Part shown: piece after piece, positions 44,392-49,454 of the stretch
How positions within the stretch are numbered: the first letter of the stretch is position 1
Layout of the letters: every line of letters starts with the position of its first letter
Assembly (NCBI GenBank): GCA_025529335.1
Contig: JAMYHX010000320.1
Coordinates: 1-49,454 of the forward strand
Length of the DNA: 49,454 bases
Source of the DNA: Rhizopus sp. PT2906
Taxonomy: Eukaryota; Mucoromycota; Mucoromycetes; Mucorales; Rhizopodaceae
Direction of reading: 5' to 3'
Made by a program: the position numbers and the translations under genes
The notes under the pieces: generated by a model
Databases searched by the model: none
What the model saw: only the letters and a program-made list of their open reading frames with translations
What the model was told of the DNA's origin: nothing

Positions 44392-45890
44392 CTATTCAGT
44401 GCTTAGACCAAATCGTTCAGTGGAAAGCACGTTATCGGCCAAGGCAGAGACAATAAGATCATCCCAGTATTCCCTAGGTAAATGCTTGTAAATCAATGAT
44501 TCTAGTGAGGCTTTATCGCTTAACATGCGTTGTCTACGATATATCTTTTTAGTTATTTTGAACTGAACATACATCTTAAGTATACCTTCTCATTAACAAA
44601 ATCATATCTTCAGCAGTTACTTCATCTGGGTTCTCTGGAGAATTCTGTTTATACGCTTGCAAATCGTCAACCAATTGATCACAAAACAGATCAGTACTAT
44701 AGAAAGCATTAGAACTGTGCTTTTTTTTAAGTGCGCGCGTGTGTTCTTTGCTTACATCATTGCAAATGTGCTTACGTTGCATGGCACTCTCTTATTGTTT
44801 GCAATCTTGTTTGTAAATATCTTCTTGACATGCTGCCTTCTGATAGCGTCGTCTTTTGCTGGAATATTAATACTGTAGAGAAAATAAGTATAAAACGAAT
44901 TATACATGTGATATCACACAAACCTTGCAGTATCAAATATCTTTCTTCGCGCAAAAGAATGCTCAGGATTGATTCTTGTAGTAGTACGCCTGCGTACAGT
45001 TGATACACTTAATCCATCTAATGGTTCTGCTTCCATAGCCTTAATACCTTCTGTTTCAAAAATTTCATCTTGTATTCCTGCATAACCAAAATCTACATCA
45101 TCCATGAAATCATCTTGAAATGCACTTGTTTCTATAGTTTCTGCCGCTTTGTTCATCTCTTCTTCCTTCATTGGCTCCTTCTGAATCTCTTGTTCGACTT
45201 GATCATATGGTTCTGGTTCGATCTCTTCCTGGCTTAACTTCGGAGATAGTGCAGGAAACTCTTGTATGAATCTTTCAGGACTACTCTTATGACTTATTTT
45301 GTCAAAAAAGGGACTCATGATTTCCTCTTCCCTTGGTAGTAAAGCTTGCGTTGCTACACTCATGGTGTCATCTTGCCATAATCGATCGAATGCTGAGTAG
45401 TTTGTGTTTGTGCGAATGGTCATCTCACTCAACACACTGGCTGCATCATCCAAGTGTCTGTTTCTCTTTTTTCTAAAGTCAATTCCAAGTGGTTTTCCAA
45501 TCTCCTGTTGCTGTAAAGACGGTGCATTTTGATTTAATTCCGCAATTCTCTTTCTGTATCGCTCAACAAAGTCATCTTTTCTTTCGATCAACTCATGACT
45601 CCTTTTTGTGCTCAAAGGAGGAAAAGTGTGTTCGATCAAGTTATTGTTCTCGTTGTCATCAATGTCTTCTTCAGGAATAGGAATATATTGATCTCGTGGC
45701 ACTGCATAAAAAGATCAGATTCTGTTGCTGCTGATGAGTCTTTATGTTTCGTTTACCTCTGCTTAACATTCGCAGAATTTCACTTGGGCTTCTATCAGCA
45801 AGCCATTGTCTATGATTCTCATATGTTCTCTATTGAATACACATGAGTCTTTATAAATAAATGTTCATTGAGTAGCATTACATTGTTCAT
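44392..45890 (-). CDS. Kinetochore protein CENP-T-like (Cnn1), histone-fold
   Basis: Exons 45882-45890, 45757-45829, 44924-45701, 44756-44872, 44586-44714 and 44392-44533 join in phase to 415 aa. CENP-T links centromeric DNA to the outer kinetochore (Ndc80 complex). The N-terminus has an arginine-flanked helix (QWLADRSPSEILRMLSR), in the place of the Ndc80-binding motif. Residues ~30-285 are an acidic linker. The C-terminus (about 287-415) is a histone fold: FCDQLVDDLQAYKQ, EVTAEDMILLMRRQRMLSDK, then ASLESLIYKHLPREYWDDLI, closely like the CENP-T family's last helices. Exon 1 is only 9 nt. Cross-check against CENP-W-type partners elsewhere would test it. Confidence 0.85.
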
Positions 45891-46049
45891 TTGTTATTAA
45901 ATAACAAAATGGTAAAATATATGAAATTATGCAAAAAAAAAGTCAATATTCAGCAACAGGCCCTATTTTCATTTATAAACACATGAGGCATTTTATTCTA
46001 TTCAATCTTTGTTGAACAAAAGAAAAAGTTTATACAAAGGAACTCTAAT

Positions 46050-47216
46050 CTATAATTCACGCTGAGCGCGTTCGTATTGGTTGATCCAAGTAGTCTTCAC
46101 ACCAAGTTCACGAGCAGCTCGATTTACCCAAGCTGTATCACGAAGATGTTCACGACCGACCAAGATATAATCAGCCTTGTCTTGTTGTAAAATGGCTTCA
46201 GCGTCCTTGGGATCAGTGATTCTGCCGACAGCACCAACAGTGATACCAGTAGCACGCTTGATGGCTTCAGCAAAGGGAACTTGATAAAGAGCGTTACGCG
46301 GGTACTCAGCATCAGGGCGATTTCCACCAGCGGAGACATCAATAACATCAACACCGATATCCTTCAATGCCTTGACGTATTCAATGGATTGATAGAGATC
46401 CCAACCATCTTCATCATGGGCTTCAGGGTCTAATGACTTAAAGTCGGTAGCAGAGATACGAACCCATAGGGGCTTATGTTCTGGCCAGACCTTACGAACA
46501 GCTTCAACGACTTCAAGAGGGTAACGCATACGGTTTTCCAAAGAGCCACCATAGATATCAGTACGTTTGTTTGAGTAACCAGACAAGAAGTTGTGCAGCA
46601 AGTAGCCATGAGCGTCGTGAATTTCAAGTACTTCAATACCAGCCTTGTCAGCACGAATAGCGGCATCGGCCCATTTCTGTTTGATCTCTTGCATCTCAGA
46701 AATAGTCAAGGCATGAGGCTTACCGTGATGCTCATCGAAGGGAACATCAGAGGGGCCGACGATATCGTTTGGCCATCCGCCTTCTGACTCAGGTACCAGC
46801 TTGTAACCATGCCATGGGGAAGACATGTCGGCCTTGCGACCTGCATGTGCGATTTGGATAGAAGGAATAGATCCTTGAGACTTGATAACATCAACAATGC
46901 GCTTAAGAGGAGCGATATGGTCGTCGGACCATAAACCAGCGTCATGAGGAGAGATACGACCACGAGGTTCAACAGCAGTAGCTTCAATGATGATCATACC
47001 TGAGCCTCTGATAGCATAAGAGCCATAATGAGCCACATGGAAATCGTTAAAGAAACCATCTTTGGCACTGTACATACACATGGGAGGGACGACGATACGG
47101 TTATGATAGGTGATAGATCTGTCTTTGATGGGACTAAACAGCTTGGGTCTTTGTTCATCCTTGGCTTTACCATTGTGAGGGTTAGTAGCGTAAGGTTCGA
47201 CGACAATAGAAGGCAT
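46050..47216 (-). CDS. NADH:flavin oxidoreductase, YqjM-type old yellow enzyme
   Basis: An FMN-dependent ene-reductase with TIM-barrel fold, 388 aa in one exon. Family signatures are NRIVVPPMCMYSAKDGFFND, FHVAHYGSYAIRGSGMIIIE, IQIAHAGRKADM, HDAHGYLLHNFLSGYSNKR (active-site His region) and GGSLENRMRYP. The cysteine in PPMCMYS marks the thermophilic-like/YqjM class rather than the classical fungal OYE class. The gene has no intron and a codon choice that looks more optimised than its neighbours. That fits high expression or a bacterial origin; I cannot decide between them here. The substrate is probably alpha,beta-unsaturated carbonyls. Confidence 0.95.
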   Translation of the reverse strand: MPSIVVEPYATNPHNGKAKDEQRPKLFSPIKDRSITYHNRIVVPPMCMYSAKDGFFNDFHVAHYGSYAIRGSGMIIIEATAVEPRGRISPHDAGLWSDDHIAPLKRIVDVIKSQGSIPSIQIAHAGRKADMSSPWHGYKLVPESEGGWPNDIVGPSDVPFDEHHGKPHALTISEMQEIKQKWADAAIRADKAGIEVLEIHDAHGYLLHNFLSGYSNKRTDIYGGSLENRMRYPLEVVEAVRKVWPEHKPLWVRISATDFKSLDPEAHDEDGWDLYQSIEYVKALKDIGVDVIDVSAGGNRPDAEYPRNALYQVPFAEAIKRATGITVGAVGRITDPKDAEAILQQDKADYILVGREHLRDTAWVNRAARELGVKTTWINQYERAQREL

Positions 47217-47392
47217 GTTTTTTTTTATAGCGTATACAATAAATTAAATAATCCAAAGAGAAAGAACATCCCTTCCTTTTTATATTTTGTTTGCTGTGAC
47301 AATTTTTTTTGAAGAAATTAGTAATCAAGGGCAGCTTTGCTCTTGTCGGTTTTTGTGACAGTTCTTTAAAGAAGTATTTGTAATAGCAATCT

Positions 47393-47451
47393 GATCCCAA
47401 ATCATAATTTGGCTTTTATACCCCAAAAAAAAAAAGATCCCAAATCATAAT
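47393..47451. repeat. 16-bp direct repeat flanking a 27-bp A-tailed insert
   Basis: GATCCCAAATCATAAT occurs at 47393-47408 and again at 47436-47451. Between them lie 27 bases ending in 11 A. This looks like a target-site duplication around a tiny retroposed insert, or a simple tandem-duplication event. Confidence 0.7.
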
Positions 47452-48234
47452 GATCTGCTACTTCTTTATGCTTTCCTCATTGTTCTTTATTACTGTCTTT
47501 CTCTTTATTCTCTTGCCAGATCGTCACATAAACAATGGCACTAAAAGGAAGGGAAGATCGATGATTGTTTTTCCAGAAATTTGGATAGACTGTTCACAGA
47601 ATCTGGAACTCCGACGGATAAAGCTTAATCTAGTGTAAATATGATTGGTCAAATGAAGTATACCTTTTTAAATTATACATCATTTATACATGATATCCTT
47701 GGAAAGAAGCTCTTGATAACCCAAATGGAGCTTTGGTTATGAAACCTACCCGCAAAATAACATAACAAATTATGGTCGGTATATTTATACAACGAACATG
47801 CCCAAGGCTAAGTGTTCAGGAGTAATTTCAAAAGATTCACAACGGTGTAAAAAGCTATTTTTCAACCAGTTTCAATTCTAAGATAAACGCAGTACATTGA
47901 GAAGATAAAGCAACATACTCAATAAAAATTTAATAAATGAAGAAGAATATGACGTGTTTGAAATGAATCATTACATACTTTATAATCTTACAGTAGAGCA
48001 TACATTCTACTCTCTTCTACCGCGTAAGATGATAAATAATCACACTGACAACATTAAATCTCTTATATAAACTCATACGCATCTTACTTTAATAATATTC
48101 GGCTTTTCTTTCTCCCCTGCAAGCTATCGACTTGGCTGATTATTTCAAATATAAAATTGAATACAACAGATATCACGCCTTTTGCTGGACTTCTCGAAAT
48201 ACAAAAATTCTTAACGTATAAAGAATATTGGTTC

Positions 48235-48235
<1 letters not shown>

Positions 48236-48292
<57 letters not shown>
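48236..48292. repeat. 57-nt A homopolymer
   Basis: An uninterrupted run of A from 48236 to 48292. The sense is opposite to the T run at 6384, so each could mark a retroposed tail, but no matching retrogene is seen next to it. Confidence 0.95.
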
Positions 48293-48294
<2 letters not shown>

Positions 48295-48309
48295 GTCATA
48301 CTGTAATAC

Positions 48310-48843
48310 TGTAGTACCGTACGATGGAAAGTACGAGAAGGCTATGTTGAATACGAACAGAAAATAGCAGAATATGAAGTACGTATGCATGAGCTTGCAG
48401 TAATACATGGCAAAAACAACAGTAGGAGAAGAAATCAGAACAGTACCACTGGGTTCTTAAAAATGGTGCTGATATCACCGATTTGTTCAATAATATTAGT
48501 GCAGATGTAGTAAATAGGTAAATCCTGATGCAAAAAATGCACCTTGACGGCCAAGCTCAAGGATTTCTCGCGTTTAACCATATATTAAATACCCAAAGCA
48601 TAAGTACAGCGCTTTTTTACGTTTAACATTTTCCGAAAACGTATTAGATGACTTTATTCATAACCAAAAATTAGACAAGATGATTAACCCAGTCCTGGAT
48701 TTTACCATGAATAAATTCATCTTGATCACTAAAGAAATGATCAATGTCAACAGAGAAACATCAACTCCTTTCTTTCAGTTTTATCAAGTTGATGAAAGTA
48801 GCGGCTGCATTGGATTACATCAAGCAGAAAGGCTTGTAGGATA
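48310..48843 (+). pseudogene. Coding-like relic, unassigned
   Basis: Two coding-like stretches in different frames: about 48328-48470 (KVREGYVEYEQKIAEYEVRM) and about 48590-48843 (LRLTFSENVLDDFIHNQKLD, INPVLDFTMNKFILITKEMI, ending VG before TAA). They are broken by stops and frameshifts. This suggests one decayed gene pointing toward the right terminal repeat. Family not recognised. Confidence 0.35.
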
Positions 48844-49128
48844 ATAACATACTGTTAGTATATTTGCTCTACTTCTCCCATTTACGAACCCTTTATGTCT
48901 TTTCACGTTCGCTGATATAGGTCGATAAAGCTTCTGAAACACATATTTCAATCCTGTGCTTTCCTCCATTTTATCTGACTCACAGTGAATGATCAAACTA
49001 CTATGGGTAAATAAGCTGACCAATCCTGCGAGAATAACTGGATATATGGTTGACGATGTAGGCATACTGCAGAGCACTTCAATTACCGTGAGGCTTTGAA
49101 TAATGATAAAAATCGCAGTACCCTCCAA
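48820..49128 (-). CDS. Hypothetical 102-aa ORF next to the terminal repeat
   Basis: Open from an ATG at 49128 to 48820. It has a hydrophobic first half (YPVILAGLVSLFTHSSLIIH) and a basic second half (YRPISANVKRHKGFVNGRSR). It lies just downstream of the right terminal-repeat gene fragment on the same strand but overlaps the plus-strand relic. No family recognised. Confidence 0.25.
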   Translation of the reverse strand: MEGTAIFIIIQSLTVIEVLCSMPTSSTIYPVILAGLVSLFTHSSLIIHCESDKMEESTGLKYVFQKLYRPISANVKRHKGFVNGRSRANILTVCYYPTSLSA

Positions 49129-49164
49129 AGTTTATTGAGCCCTTTTCTTATTATTCTTTACATT

Positions 49165-49454
49165 TTTGCTTTGTTAGTTGCTACAATTTTACTTCCATAA
49201 AAGTTTTTGCTTTTAGCATTCATATCTTCATATTCTTTTTCATTGCTATAAAATCCCTTTCTGATCGCCAATAAATTACATATTTGATAATACCTCTCAC
49301 TGATTATACGCAAGTATCTATGACAATAAGGAGACTATATAAAGTATGTCGTGTACCTTAGCAGCCCATTCTATTTTGAGCGCCATTTGAAATAGTTTAT
49401 GCAGACTTGGAAGGTCCATTGCTTTACTATAAAAATGAATGTGTAGTCATTAAA
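49165..49454 (-). repeat. Right arm of terminal inverted repeat
   Basis: The reverse complement of this segment matches bases 1-285 of the window from the terminal base inward (eight substitutions in 240 bases, then one indel). It faces the left arm, so the two gene fragments both point into the window. Confidence 0.95.
49176..49454 (-). pseudogene. Decayed second copy of the repeat-borne gene
   Basis: Equivalent to the ORF fragment at 1-282, read on the minus strand. A CAG codon in the left copy is TAG here (49371-49373), and a one-base insertion after about base 240 of the arm shifts the C-terminus to an early stop (…SKNFLWK). The intron-equivalent region keeps its GT and AG ends. So this copy is broken whereas the left copy is intact over the visible part. 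Confidence 0.6.

Larger units (their letters stand above)
47217..49164. other. Gene-poor right flank
   Basis: About 1.95 kb. It contains a 16-bp direct repeat flanking an A-tailed insert (47393-47451), a 57-nt A run, a coding-like relic (plus strand, about 48310-48843) and a 102-aa minus frame at 48820-49128. The rest is AT-rich with no supported gene. Confidence 0.6.

Noticed and set aside
1..49454. Whole window as a giant transposon, linear plasmid or virus-like element with terminal inverted repeats
   Set aside because: The interior is single-copy-type housekeeping genes (RPB6, P2, uL13m, GDH2, COA6) and no capsid, integrase, polymerase or plasmid gene. The ORF in each arm also runs off the window end.
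1..49454. CRISPR arrays, bacterial operons, riboswitches
   Set aside because: No regularly spaced repeats, and the gene structure is eukaryotic throughout.

Overview
The window reads as nuclear DNA of a filamentous fungus, most likely a Mucoromycota (Mucorales-type) species. It is AT-rich, with many short GT-AG introns (about 36-110 nt, most 45-60), tight packing of housekeeping genes on both strands, A/T homopolymers over 50 nt, and one gene of a type I recall as expanded in Mucoromycota. The taxonomic call rests on protein and gene-structure recognition; no search was run. All exon structures were rebuilt by hand. For every multi-exon gene reported at confidence of 0.6 or more, reading phase closes across all junctions.

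Layout. 1-290 is one arm of an inverted repeat whose partner is 49165-49454. Both arms carry the 3' part of the same spliced ORF, so the window starts and stops inside two opposed copies of a dispersed gene-like repeat. 291-2259 is gene-poor. 2260-6132 is a compact block: a helical protein possibly related to Pol I factor RRN11/TAF1A (+), RNA polymerase common subunit RPB6 (-), mitochondrial ribosomal protein uL13m (-), TRAPPC2L/Tca17 (+) and an EI24-type membrane protein (+). 6133-11811 is mostly non-coding, with a two-finger C2H2 protein at 7938-8771, a 54-bp inverted repeat, a 67-nt T tract, coding relics and a 130-bp tandem duplication.

11812-13778 (-) is a seven-exon, 525-residue protein of unknown function, the best candidate here for undescribed biology. 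Next to it, 14197-18510 is a decayed non-LTR retrotransposon with ORF1, endonuclease and reverse transcriptase. 18981-29305 holds an aldo-keto reductase, peptide methionine sulfoxide reductase MsrA, a 12-exon TFIIIC 90-kDa-type subunit, a two-pass membrane protein, the cytochrome oxidase assembly factor COA6 and an SLC10A7/Rch1-type carrier. After a 3-kb gap, 32299-47216 holds NAD-dependent glutamate dehydrogenase, Mog1, a long coiled-coil protein, a peroxisomal enoyl-CoA isomerase/hydratase, an LTA4-hydrolase-type aminopeptidase, ribosomal stalk protein P2, a CENP-T-like kinetochore protein and a YqjM-type old yellow enzyme. 47217-49164 is gene-poor with decayed coding sequence.

The genes do not form a pathway. 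Themes are transcription (RPB6, TFIIIC), translation (uL13m, P2), mitochondria (uL13m, COA6) and redox or amino-acid metabolism. The points most worth following are the terminal inverted repeat, the orphan seven-exon gene, the CENP-T-like gene in a lineage reported to lack CENP-A, the aminopeptidase whose first intron could encode a signal peptide if retained, and a candidate 7-nt microexon in RPB6.
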